A stretch of DNA of 64,000 nucleotides, taken from assembly GCA_022563595.1 (NCBI GenBank), contig JADFNB010000008.1, positions 1 through 64,000 of the forward strand. Direction: 5' to 3'. Each line of letters begins with the position of its first letter. Position 1 is the first letter of the stretch. Below are positions 15,774 to 24,213 of the stretch, one piece after another. Source of the DNA: Gemmatimonadota bacterium (GTDB lineage Bacteria; Gemmatimonadota; Gemmatimonadetes; Gemmatimonadales; GWC2-71-9). Made by a program: the position numbers and the translations under genes. The notes under the pieces were generated by a model. That model searched no databases, was not told the DNA's origin, and saw only the letters and a list, made by a program, of their open reading frames with translations.

Positions 15774-18371
15774 TTACGGCGCCGACGGTCCCAACACGAC
15801 CGCGTTCAGGAACAGTCGGTTCAAGCCGCGATGGTATCCGCGGAAGTTGACGTCTTCCGCGAAGATGATGACGCGGCCGCCACCCACACGCTCTTCGTAG
15901 GCGAACACGGCGCCCGCGAGACGGTCGAGGGATTCCGGCCACGCGTGACCGGCGATTCTGGGATCCGTCGCGGCGTAGGTGGCGATAACCCGCCGTCGTC
16001 GGTTGGGTGCCCCGTCGGGAGCGAGATAGATCCGCGACGACCCGACCAGCACCAGTAGATCGCCGTCGTATCCCGCCGTCGCCCAGTGCCGCTCGTTCAA
16101 CTCGGCCCGGAAGATGGCGCCCGGCACGTTGAAGCGCTGTGCGTCTTTCCCGTCATCGGTGTCGTACCAGGACCGGAGCGCCAGCTCGAACTGCGTGCGC
16201 GCGAAGTCGGTCGAGCCGCCGATCGTCACCAGGGTACCACCGTCCTGTACCCAACGCTTGAGGCGTTCGAGGCCCTCGTCACCCAGCGCCGTTGCGAGCT
16301 GGGTCGGCGATCCGCTGGGAACGACAATAACGTCATATCGCTCCAACTCGGTCCCGGCCACCGAGCGGGTCTTGAGCACGGTGACGGGGATCTCGTACTG
16401 CCGGTCGAGAGTGTACCAGGCCCAGCCGAAGGAGTACCCCTGCACACCATCCTCGGCGAGGATGGCGATCGTCGACGGTTTCAGGTTGAAAGTGTGGTCG
16501 CCCGAGCCTAGGGCCGGGAACCCCGAATCGGCGAGCCCGGTGGCGACCGCGCGCACCGCGATGCCGTAGCGCCGCGCGACGTCACGCACCGCTGCATGCA
16601 TCGTGGAATCGTTCTGGCCGACCCGCACGATCCCTGTCCCGCTCGCCACCGCCTGCCCGTCGATCCGGGACGGTGCGGTCAACACAGCGGCGCGATACCC
16701 GCGGGCCTTCAGGTGGTACAGTGCCGCGGCAGTAGCGGCGTTGGAGCCGTCCAACAGATAGGCATAGCTCGCCCGTTCCGGCCCACTGTTCGTCGCACCT
16801 TCCGGATCCGGATGGGCCGCGGAAGCGGTGGTGAGCGCCCGGCCGTCAGTAGTCCCGTACACTCCCAGGTTGAAAAGCAACGGCAGCGACCAGGCCGTGA
16901 TGTCGTAGAATCGCGGATTCTCCGCCCGCTCCACCCGCGTTCGCGCCAGCCGCAGGAAATCTTCCGGAATCGGTGTTTCGGGCTCGAGCAAGGTACGGAT
17001 CAGCCGACCAGTCGGCTGGGCGGTTTCCACCACGAACGTCCCGGTGGGGAAGGTGCGCTGCCCGAGCGCACGACCGGTGCGATCGCGCACTCCCGAGAGC
17101 CGGGTTTCCCCGCCCAAGACACCGATCTCCACACCGTTCCGCGCCAGCAGGTGCACCAACTCCCTGACCAGACCGGGATCGCCCTCGCGCGGGTCGACGA
17201 GGTAGCGCCGGATTCCACGCCGCCCGTCGGAGATCGCGGCCCGTTTGGAGTCGAGGTACTCGCGCAGCAGTCGCTCCCGGTTCCCCGCCGCAACACGGGT
17301 GGCGGTCCATGCGGCCAGGTACTGCTGCTCCAGCGCGTCCGCCAACGTACGTACCGTGCCGTCCCCGCGGGTGAGAGTGAGACCGCGGGTGGAGGCCTGC
17401 TCGTACAGCATCGCCACGGCCCCACCCTGATACGCGCGGCTGGACGTATAACCCGGATAGAAATAGTTGTACCGTTCGCGGGTCATATACTCAAAGCCCG
17501 CCGAATCGAATGCTGCGGCGTATGCGTCGCCGAAGGTCTCGAACCAGCGCAGGCTGAACGCTGGGAAGTATGGATTGGCGGGATCGCCGGGCGGGTCGAA
17601 GTAGAACTCCACGTCTGGACTCATCTCGTGCATGTCGACCGCGACCTGCGGCGGCCAGCGCATGAAGAACGCGACCCGGTCACGAGCCACCGGCTGGGTA
17701 TGGGCGAACCAGTCGCGATTGTTGTCGAAGAAGTAGTGACCCGTCCGGAACTTCAGGGCCTGCCAGCCGCTGAAATCGTTAGACCAATCATCCCTATTGG
17801 GACTCGGTTCCCGCCCAATGTACTCGTGGTTGATGTGCGCGAAGGCGTCCCGGCCGTCCGGATTGAGCATCGGATCTATCAGGACGACGGTGTTCCGGAG
17901 CACCTCCATCGTGGCGGGATCGTTCCTGGTAGTGAGATGCTCCAGCAACTTGAGCGCTCCCTCAGCCCCCGACAGCTCGAACCCGTGAATCGACCCGCCG
18001 AACCAGACTACGGCCGGCTGATCGGCGATCAGTGTTGCCGCCTCATCGGATTCCAGGCCACGCGGGTCGGCGAGCCGCCCGTTGGCCGTGCGGATCGCCT
18101 CAAGCCGGGCATGGTTCTCCTGAGCCGTCACGATCGCCACCAGGAACACCCGTCCCTCCCAGCTCTCCCCCAAACGCTCGACCGTAACACGGGGCGAGGT
18201 CTCGGCGAGCCGCTCGAGGTAGCGCACCATCTCGTAGTGCTGGGTGATACGCGCACCAAAAGCATGCCCGACCGCTTGCTCGAATGTCGGTACCTGTGCC
18301 CCGGCCCGACCAACGAGTAGCACCGTGCCCGCGGCAACCAAGAAGATCGCCCTTCCAACGACCATGCCCAT
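15774..18371 (-). CDS. Exported M14-family zinc carboxypeptidase-like protein
   Basis: An 865-residue protein with a signal peptide and an N-terminal M14 metallocarboxypeptidase domain. The usual zinc HxxE is seen as HGFE (in GSIHGFELSG), followed by VVLIDPMLNPDGRDAF with the substrate-binding NPDG, and the third zinc His in AVDMHEMSPD. The C-terminal half (from about residue 450) is a separate alpha/beta glutamine-amidotransferase-like fold, as in large secreted M14 proteins. The ATG at 18371 is preferred over the one at 18392 because GGAGG lies 5 bases upstream of it. It probably acts on peptides outside the inner membrane. Confidence 0.88.
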   Translation of the reverse strand: MGMVVGRAIFLVAAGTVLLVGRAGAQVPTFEQAVGHAFGARITQHYEMVRYLERLAETSPRVTVERLGESWEGRVFLVAIVTAQENHARLEAIRTANGRLADPRGLESDEAATLIADQPAVVWFGGSIHGFELSGAEGALKLLEHLTTRNDPATMEVLRNTVVLIDPMLNPDGRDAFAHINHEYIGREPSPNRDDWSNDFSGWQALKFRTGHYFFDNNRDWFAHTQPVARDRVAFFMRWPPQVAVDMHEMSPDVEFYFDPPGDPANPYFPAFSLRWFETFGDAYAAAFDSAGFEYMTRERYNYFYPGYTSSRAYQGGAVAMLYEQASTRGLTLTRGDGTVRTLADALEQQYLAAWTATRVAAGNRERLLREYLDSKRAAISDGRRGIRRYLVDPREGDPGLVRELVHLLARNGVEIGVLGGETRLSGVRDRTGRALGQRTFPTGTFVVETAQPTGRLIRTLLEPETPIPEDFLRLARTRVERAENPRFYDITAWSLPLLFNLGVYGTTDGRALTTASAAHPDPEGATNSGPERASYAYLLDGSNAATAAALYHLKARGYRAAVLTAPSRIDGQAVASGTGIVRVGQNDSTMHAAVRDVARRYGIAVRAVATGLADSGFPALGSGDHTFNLKPSTIAILAEDGVQGYSFGWAWYTLDRQYEIPVTVLKTRSVAGTELERYDVIVVPSGSPTQLATALGDEGLERLKRWVQDGGTLVTIGGSTDFARTQFELALRSWYDTDDGKDAQRFNVPGAIFRAELNERHWATAGYDGDLLVLVGSSRIYLAPDGAPNRRRRVIATYAATDPRIAGHAWPESLDRLAGAVFAYEERVGGGRVIIFAEDVNFRGYHRGLNRLFLNAVVLGPSAP

Positions 18372-18441
18372 ACCAGCCTCCGCTGTGTACATTTCTTAAG
18401 GTCTAAGCGACGAGATCCTGCCCTGGCCCTCCAGGAGGACC

Positions 18442-19845
18442 GTGTCCGCAATTCTAGCACTTGAGGCCAAGATGGCGAAAGAGACCTTGGTGCCTGCGGA
18501 TGACCGTAGCGATACCTTCACTACCGAACCCGCAACACCGGCACCCGAGGCGAGAGTGGCGAAAGACACGCTAACTATCACGGATAACCGCACCGGCCGG
18601 ACCTTCGACTTCAAGATCGAGCACGGTACGGTTCGAGCGCTCGACTTCCGCCAAATCAAGACCCACGACGACGACTTCGGGTTGATGCTCTACGACCCGG
18701 GGTTCGGTAACACCGCTCACTGCAAGAGCGCGATCACGTTCATCGACGGCGAGAAGGGCATCCTTCGCTACCGCGGATACCCCATCGACCAACTAGCGGA
18801 GAACTGTTCGTTCCTCGAGACATCCTACCTGATCATCTATGGTGAGTTGCCCACCAAAGAACAGCTCGATCAGTGGGTGTTCGACATCACACACCACACG
18901 TTCGTCCATGAAAACGTCAAGAAGTTCATGGATGGATTCCGCTACAACGCCCACCCGATGGGGGTGTTCATCAGCACGCTGGCGGCCCTATCGACGTTCT
19001 ATCCGGAGGCGAAGCAGATCGGTGATGCGTCCTGCCGCAAGCACCAGGTCCACCGGCTGATCGCGAAGACGCCCACTATTGCCGCATTCGCGTTCCGTCA
19101 CATGCGGGGGATGCCGTATGTCTATCCCGACAACGACCTCTCGTACGCCGGCAACTTCCTGAACATGCTGTTCCGGGTCACGGAGCCCAAGTACGAGCCC
19201 AATCCGGTGCTGGAGCGCGCGCTCGACGTGCTGTTCATTCTGCACGCCGATCACGAGCAGAACTGCTCCGCCGCGGCCATGCGGGGCATCGGATCGAGTC
19301 ACGCCGACCCATACTGCGCCATGGCCGGCGCCGCGGCCGCTCTGTACGGCCCGCTCCACGGTGGCGCCAACGAGAAGGTGCTCAGTATGCTGAGAGAGAT
19401 CGGCGACGTGAAGGCCATCCCCGAGTACATCAAGCGGGTGAAGAACAAAGAGGTCCGCCTGATGGGGTTCGGCCACCGGGTCTACAAGAACTACGACCCG
19501 CGCGCGCGCATCATCAAGAAGATCGCCGACGACGTCTTCGAGGTGACCGGTCGCAACCCGCTCCTGGACGTCGCGTTGGAACTCGAGCGAATCGCCTTGG
19601 AGGACGACTACTTCGTCTCCCACAAGCTGTACCCGAACGTAGATTTCTACTCGGGTATCATCTACCAGGCGATGGGTTTCCCGGTCGAGCTGTTCCCCGT
19701 GCTGTTCGCGATCGGCCGGAGCCCCGGTTGGTTGGCGCAGTGGGAGGAGATGCTCGACGATCCCGATCAGCGCATTGCCCGTCCGCGGCAGATCTTCCTC
19801 GGAGTGAACGAGCGGGACTTCGTGCCAATGGAGCAGAGGAAGTAG
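18442..19845 (+). CDS. gltA: Citrate synthase (type II, hexameric-like)
   Basis: A 467-residue enzyme condensing acetyl-CoA and oxaloacetate to citrate in the TCA cycle. The family core is intact: LRYRGYPIDQLAE, the catalytic-His region HADHEQNCS, GPLHGGANEKV, and GFGHRVYKNYDPRA with the second catalytic His and CoA-binding residues. The start is a GTG at 18442 with AGGAGG just upstream; ATG 18472 is an alternative. The N-terminus carries about 35 extra residues made by a tandem duplication (listed separately), and family members usually start near the second copy. It converges on the TIGR03545 gene. Confidence 0.95.
   Translation: MSAILALEAKMAKETLVPADDRSDTFTTEPATPAPEARVAKDTLTITDNRTGRTFDFKIEHGTVRALDFRQIKTHDDDFGLMLYDPGFGNTAHCKSAITFIDGEKGILRYRGYPIDQLAENCSFLETSYLIIYGELPTKEQLDQWVFDITHHTFVHENVKKFMDGFRYNAHPMGVFISTLAALSTFYPEAKQIGDASCRKHQVHRLIAKTPTIAAFAFRHMRGMPYVYPDNDLSYAGNFLNMLFRVTEPKYEPNPVLERALDVLFILHADHEQNCSAAAMRGIGSSHADPYCAMAGAAAALYGPLHGGANEKVLSMLREIGDVKAIPEYIKRVKNKEVRLMGFGHRVYKNYDPRARIIKKIADDVFEVTGRNPLLDVALELERIALEDDYFVSHKLYPNVDFYSGIIYQAMGFPVELFPVLFAIGRSPGWLAQWEEMLDDPDQRIARPRQIFLGVNERDFVPMEQRK
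18463..18606 (+). repeat. Diverged tandem duplication inside the 5' end of gltA
   Basis: Bases 18463-18519 and 18547-18606 encode similar peptides (EAKMAKETLV..DDRSDTF and EARVAKDTLT..DNRTGRTF). They share GCGAAAGA, GAT and ACCTTC blocks with one codon inserted in the second copy. The second copy matches where citrate synthases of this kind normally begin, so the start region appears to have been duplicated and kept in frame. Confidence 0.7.
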
Positions 19846-19846
19846 G

Positions 19847-19935
19847 AAGGGCAAGAAGGATGGAAGGGTGGAAGGGCGGGTTCATTCCATCTTTCCATCA
19901 TCCCATCTTTCCATCATTCCATCCTATCCATCCCT
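19847..19935. repeat. GATGGAA/TTCCATC-type intergenic repeat, copy C
   Basis: Purine-rich units (GAAGGATGGAAGGGTGGAAG) on the left mirror pyrimidine-rich units (TTCCATCTTTCCATCATCCC) on the right, so the RNA from either strand could fold back. It lies between two convergent genes, and the last codons of the TIGR03545 gene (ending GMDRME) are read through its right edge. Confidence 0.65.
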
Positions 19936-21725
19936 CTCCCAAACGACCGAATGCGCCGCTCGAGATCGGCCCTCACCCGCCCGATCTCCTGTCGCTGCGC
20001 CGCGAGCCGATCAGCGACCTCGCGTTCCAGCGACGCTACGGCACCACGCGCCATGCCCACCCGATCCTCCACCAGGGCGTCGACGCGCGCGCGGACCTGA
20101 CGCTCGGCACGCCGGATCTCCTGGCCCAGTCGCGCGCGCAGACCCGTAGCCAGCACCCGCGCCACATTCGACCCGACGCCGAGGCGCGGGGCTGCGATCG
20201 GTCCGGAAAGGTGCGCTTCGATCGTGACATCTTGCAGCCCCGACACGAGGCGCCAGAGCACGTCGGCCACCCGGCTAGAGGTGCGGGACTGACTTTCCCC
20301 GAGCCGTTCCCACTGCGCGCGAGCCGCGCGCCAGCTCCAGCGGGCGTCGAGGCTATCGCCCTGCCGCACCAAGGTCAGCTCGGTTGTCCCCTCCCCCAGT
20401 AGCAGGCGCGCACCGATCGCGGTGAGATCGACTGTCGGCAGCCGCACACCGTCAACCAGGACAGCGAGCGAGTCACGAATGGGCCGGCCGACGTGATCGA
20501 ATGTCCCGCCTACACGGATGGTGCGCGCCCCCACAGAACCGTCCGCACGTCCGAACATGAAGGTGGTCGGTCGCCCGATGAGCGCCGGCGCGGAAGCCAG
20601 ATCGGTGATCCGCAGCACGTAGTTGCCCGCGCCCGCACCGGAATCACCGATCGTCACGTCCGCCTCGGCAAACTCCAGGAGGAAACCCGGCAGGCGCTCG
20701 CGTCTGGGAAAGGCAACCGTGGTCCCGGACATCCTGGTGCGCTCAGGTCCCTGTCGCAGGCGCGACTCGATACCGGGGGGCAGATACCGTTCAGCTAGCC
20801 GCAGCCAGGTGAGAAATGGCACGACCCGTTCCAGCGCCAGTTCCCCGAACAGCGCCGGTGCCAAGGCGGGCGCGTCGATGGATGGCAATCGCAGCAATCC
20901 GCGCGCGTAAGCGTAGTCCTCAGTCCGCGCCCCCTCCATCCGGGCGACAACCTGCCGCGCCGCCGCGAGGCCGCCGCGCACCTCGGCCTGCAAGGCCGAG
21001 AGCTTCTCATCGGTGCGCTCCAAGGCGCGCACCAAGCCGCGGGCCGACCCCACCGCGTTCCGCGCACCCACCAGGCCGAGGCTGCGTATCGATGCACGCG
21101 CAAGCCGATCGACGAGAGCCCGAGCGGAGTCCACGGCAGCGCGCGGGTCGATCGCGCGGAGCTGGGATACCCATCTCGCGCGGGCGGAATCGGCGAGCCG
21201 GCGCACGGCGTCCGCCTCCCGTAGGGTCCGCAGGCTCTCGGCATCGATCGCCGCGACATCAACGATTTCACCCAAGCCGTCGAATGAGAGCGTGGGCAGG
21301 CGCAGTCGGTCACGCCACGCCATCACGTCACGACGGATCGCGCCCGACACTGCGCTCGACCGCTCGATCGCGCCCGACGTCGTCCGATCCGTGCCGAACC
21401 GCACACCGCGGAACGCGACCGTATCGATGATCAGTTTCTTTTCCAGCAGCGGCGCCACCCGGAGATTGAGCACGATCTCGTCGGCTTCGACCAGGTTGGT
21501 CATAGGCCGGTCGGGATTCGTGACCTGGAGACCACGCAGCGTTACCACACCGTCCCAGAGCCGGACTTCAGCCCGCTCCACGTCCACCTTGGCGCCCACG
21601 ATACGCGCACCGATCTTCTCGACCGAGCGCTCCACTACTAGATCGACCAGGAGATACCACGCCACTCCCGCGAGCAGCAGGAAGACGATCAGCGGTACGA
21701 CCGCCTTCCACCGGAACAGCTTCAC
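19914..21725 (-). CDS. TIGR03545 family protein (membrane-anchored AsmA-like)
   Basis: 603 residues beginning with one transmembrane helix (AVVPLIVFLLLAGVAWYLLVDLVVE, residues 7-31). It continues with an AsmA-like beta region (VEKIGARIVGAKVDVERAEV, then LRGLQVTNPDRPMTNLVEADEI), and then long helices rich in Arg and Ala. This matches the uncharacterised family TIGR03545, which in proteobacteria sits next to TIGR03546, exactly as here. The GTG at 21725 overlaps the stop of the upstream partner by 4 bases; the longer frame to 21875 overlaps that partner. The last residues come from the neighbouring repeat. Confidence 0.85.
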   Translation of the reverse strand: MKLFRWKAVVPLIVFLLLAGVAWYLLVDLVVERSVEKIGARIVGAKVDVERAEVRLWDGVVTLRGLQVTNPDRPMTNLVEADEIVLNLRVAPLLEKKLIIDTVAFRGVRFGTDRTTSGAIERSSAVSGAIRRDVMAWRDRLRLPTLSFDGLGEIVDVAAIDAESLRTLREADAVRRLADSARARWVSQLRAIDPRAAVDSARALVDRLARASIRSLGLVGARNAVGSARGLVRALERTDEKLSALQAEVRGGLAAARQVVARMEGARTEDYAYARGLLRLPSIDAPALAPALFGELALERVVPFLTWLRLAERYLPPGIESRLRQGPERTRMSGTTVAFPRRERLPGFLLEFAEADVTIGDSGAGAGNYVLRITDLASAPALIGRPTTFMFGRADGSVGARTIRVGGTFDHVGRPIRDSLAVLVDGVRLPTVDLTAIGARLLLGEGTTELTLVRQGDSLDARWSWRAARAQWERLGESQSRTSSRVADVLWRLVSGLQDVTIEAHLSGPIAAPRLGVGSNVARVLATGLRARLGQEIRRAERQVRARVDALVEDRVGMARGAVASLEREVADRLAAQRQEIGRVRADLERRIRSFGRGMDRME

Positions 21726-22237
21726 GGCCGCAACATCGTGTAGAAGTTGTAGATCTTCGAGGCGCGTACCGCTCGCATCAACCGAGTCTTCCGCAGCCGT
21801 TCGTAGACCGTGGCACGATAGCGTGAGACTGCCCAGCGCAACAGGAAGAACAGCGGGACGGTACCGACGATCCACGAGATGAGGCTGCCGAGAACGACCG
21901 TGTTGTTGAGGTTTGCGAGCGCCAGGACCGGCGTGTTGTAGAACGCCGTCCAGAGCGGGAGCAGCACGGTGGCATCGACCAGCAGTAACCGTCCGACCGC
22001 ATCAAACAGCGGGTCGAGCGCGAAGCCGACCGGCGCGAACGCCAGCCATCCGAGCATCACGCCGGGGAAGGAGACGTTCAGGATCACGCCGAGTGAGAAG
22101 ATCAACAGGTTGTGCAGGTTCAACAGTGGGGTCAGCCCGAGGGCCGCACCCAAGGTGATGCCGGCGGCAACCTGCCCGGGCGTACCGTCGGAGTTGAGGG
22201 CTTTGAGAAGCGACTGGATGAGCTTGAGGATGAGCAC
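21722..22237 (-). CDS. TIGR03546 family membrane protein (DUF2062-like)
   Basis: 171 residues with three to four membrane-spanning segments. It begins MLILKLIQSLLKAL and contains PGQVAAGITLGAALGLTPLLNLHNLL, the family hallmark, then FNTPVLALANLNNTVVLG-like loops. It is translated from a GTG at 22237 and coupled to the TIGR03545 gene by a 4-base overlap. The pair is conserved but uncharacterised; an envelope role, possibly in lipid handling, is often assumed from the AsmA-like partner and is not shown here. Confidence 0.85.
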   Translation of the reverse strand: MLILKLIQSLLKALNSDGTPGQVAAGITLGAALGLTPLLNLHNLLIFSLGVILNVSFPGVMLGWLAFAPVGFALDPLFDAVGRLLLVDATVLLPLWTAFYNTPVLALANLNNTVVLGSLISWIVGTVPLFFLLRWAVSRYRATVYERLRKTRLMRAVRASKIYNFYTMLRP

Positions 22238-22316
22238 GGCAGTATAGTCTCGCCGGCTGACAGGATTGTCTAGGGGCCGGCTGCCGCCGCCGTAGCCTCT
22301 CAGTACATTCCTCCCA

Positions 22317-22832
22317 TGTCATCGCTCGACCCGATTCTCCGCCCCAAGTCGATCACCGTCATCGAGCTACAGAAAGCCGGTGTGCCGGCATATATATTCC
22401 CACGAGTCGGCTGCCAGCGCCCTCGGTGTGATGTGGCGGTACCGGCAAAGCACCGGGCGGCGGGAGCAGATGGCGCCGAACGGGAGGGAAGCGATCGTCG
22501 GGCTGAACCGCACCGAGCGCGTCGGCGCACTGGTCATGTTCGGTCTCGGCGGCGTGTACGTGGAAGTGCTGCGTGACGTCGTGTTGCGGCTGAGCCCTCT
22601 GCGCGACACCGACGCTGAATCCATGATCCGGGAGGTACGGATGTATCGGCTCTTGGAGGGCGTGCGTGGCGAGCCGAAACGCGATCACGCCGCCCTGGTG
22701 GACGTCATCCTGCGCGTCTCTCAACTCGCCGAGCGCCATCCACGCATCGTCGAGGTGGACATCAACCCGCTGCTCGCACTCGAGCGCGGTGCAGTGGCGG
22801 TCGACGCCCGCTTCCAGTTGGTAGGGGCATGA
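22317..22832 (+). pseudogene. NDP-forming acyl-CoA synthetase, deleted and frameshifted remnant
   Basis: The first 16 codons (MSSLDPILRPKSITVI) match the N-terminal CoA-binding domain, where GAS should follow. The frame instead runs into ELQKAGVPAYIFP, a segment of the linker between CoA-ligase and ATP-grasp domains (normally about residue 430 of 700). A frameshift follows (CCCACGAG), then ESAASALGVMWRYRQ in the next frame. After another deletion, IVGLNRTERVGALVMFGLGGVYVEVLRDV and the DINPLLAL end of the ATP-grasp domain are intact to the TGA at 22832. The stop overlaps the ATG of the next gene, so the original coupling survives. Two reading frames at 22316-22576 and 22380-22832 are parts of this one gene. 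Confidence 0.82.
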
Positions 22833-23740
22833 TGCACGTCCTGCTCACGGGCGGCACCGGGTACATCGGTCGTCACCTGGTGCGCGTCCTGCTCGAGCGT
22901 GGTGACTCCTGCACCGTTGTCTCGCGCAACCCCCGTTCCCCAGGGAGCGACGATCGTGTACGGCTGGTCCAGGCGGATCCGACCGGCCCGGGACCGTGGC
23001 AGACCGAAGTGGAGCACGCGACGGCCATCGTGAACCTGGCCGGGGCGCGTCTCGTCGACCCGCCACATCGCTGGACGGCCGCGCGCAAGCGCGTCATCCG
23101 GGACAGCAGGATCGAGACGACGCGGCGCCTCTCCGAGGCGATCCAACAGGCGAACGACCCACCGCGGGTGTTCGTCAGCGGGTCCGCGGTGGGGTACTAC
23201 GGATCGCGCGGCGATGAACCTCTCACCGAGACAGCGCCGCCGGGCAACGATTTCCTCGCGACGCTCTGCATCGATTGGGAACGAGCCGCACGCGCGGCCG
23301 AGCAACGGACCCGCATCGTGGCGATCCGTACCGGCCTGGTGCTCGGCAAGAACAGCCCGTTGCTGCACTCCATGCTGCCGGCGTTCAAGCTCGGGCTGGG
23401 TGGCCCGTGGGGTGACGGTACACAGTGGTGGCCCTGGGTCCACATAGACGACGTGACCGGCCTGATCTGCCACGCCCTGGACGGGGAGGCCCCCGGGCCG
23501 CTCAACGTAACCGCACCACAACCGGTCCGCGTAGCCGCATTCGCCGCTGCACTTGGCAAAGCCATCGGACGTCCCGCCGTGGCGCGCGTGCCGGGGTTCG
23601 TCCTCAGAATGGCATTGGGGGAGGTGGCAGACGCGCTCCTGGTATCACAACGCGTGGTACCGCAGCGAGCACTCGCGATCGGATATGCGTTCCGGTACCC
23701 GGACCTCACGAGCGCGCTGGGGAATGTTTTCGGGAACTAG
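22829..23740 (+). CDS. TIGR01777 family NAD-binding epimerase (YfcH/SDR39-like)
   Basis: 303 residues of the atypical SDR branch. GGTGYIGRHLVRVLL is the Rossmann dinucleotide loop, VNLAGARL follows, and VSGSAVGYYGSRG and WVHIDDVTGLI are the hallmarks of TIGR01777. The C-terminal DUF1731 helix region ends with QRVVPQRALAIGYAFRYPDLTSAL. It is a cytosolic oxidoreductase or epimerase of unknown substrate, linked by some to cell division or envelope sugar metabolism. The ATG at 22829 overlaps the stop of the upstream remnant, so it may once have been the distal gene of that operon. Confidence 0.92.
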   Translation: MMHVLLTGGTGYIGRHLVRVLLERGDSCTVVSRNPRSPGSDDRVRLVQADPTGPGPWQTEVEHATAIVNLAGARLVDPPHRWTAARKRVIRDSRIETTRRLSEAIQQANDPPRVFVSGSAVGYYGSRGDEPLTETAPPGNDFLATLCIDWERAARAAEQRTRIVAIRTGLVLGKNSPLLHSMLPAFKLGLGGPWGDGTQWWPWVHIDDVTGLICHALDGEAPGPLNVTAPQPVRVAAFAAALGKAIGRPAVARVPGFVLRMALGEVADALLVSQRVVPQRALAIGYAFRYPDLTSALGNVFGN

Positions 23741-23819
23741 CGGACTGTGACCGAAGTCTCGTCGGCACGCGAAGCGACGACTCGCTTACCAGCGCGCACT
23801 CGGATGCTCCAGTAGACAG

Positions 23820-24032
23820 TCACATGCTGATTTGGGACGCGCGGCGCCGGTCGAAACCGCTCCGCCGCTGACCCATCCGCCGCTGGCTGATACGCCGCTC
23901 TGCGCCGCTGCGCCGCTCGAGCTTCAGCTCGACCGAATTGCGCCGCCGATCTTGAGGAGCCCGTCGCGTCCCCGACCGGCGCTCGGAAGGGCTACGTCGA
24001 TTGTTTCCGCGTTGCTTCTGCATTCCCGACAT
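23820..24032 (-). CDS. Arg-rich mini-protein with repeated RRSG units
   Basis: A 70-residue, strongly basic peptide made of near-repeats (SERRSGTRR, LERRSGAERR, QRRSGFDRR). Such ERRSGxDRR strings occur as linkers in bacterial signalling proteins and as small uncharacterised proteins, perhaps nucleic-acid-binding. GGGAGGAG lies 8 bases before the ATG, and a promoter-like pair lies at 24075-24103, so it is likely expressed. The underlying DNA has GCCGCT repeats, so part of the similarity could be a low-complexity effect. Confidence 0.5.
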   Translation of the reverse strand: MSGMQKQRGNNRRSPSERRSGTRRAPQDRRRNSVELKLERRSGAERRISQRRMGQRRSGFDRRRASQISM

Positions 24033-24074
24033 GCCGCGCTCCTCCCAGGTCCGGACCCCGAGGCGTCAAACCCT

Positions 24075-24103
24075 TTATAAGGCACGCACAACTCATGCCG
24101 CAA
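24075..24103 (-). promoter_or_regulatory. Candidate promoter for the Arg-rich mini-protein
   Basis: On the minus strand, TTGCGG (24103-24098) and TTATAA (24080-24075) are 17 bases apart, with the ATG 43 bases further on. The -10 box is an A/T island in otherwise GC-rich DNA. Confidence 0.45.
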
Positions 24104-24213
24104 GTGTCGGGCCGCACGCCGTTGCAGCAGTCAACGGCATCGACGCCACGTATCAGTCCGGGGCGCGTGTTTTCCCAGCCTTGATGGTGTGCTCTACAGC
24201 CAACAGATGGCCG

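Noticed and set aside
16596-18320. 574-residue frame antisense to the M14 carboxypeptidase
   Set aside because: No recognisable motif; the other strand has zinc ligands and a signal peptide.
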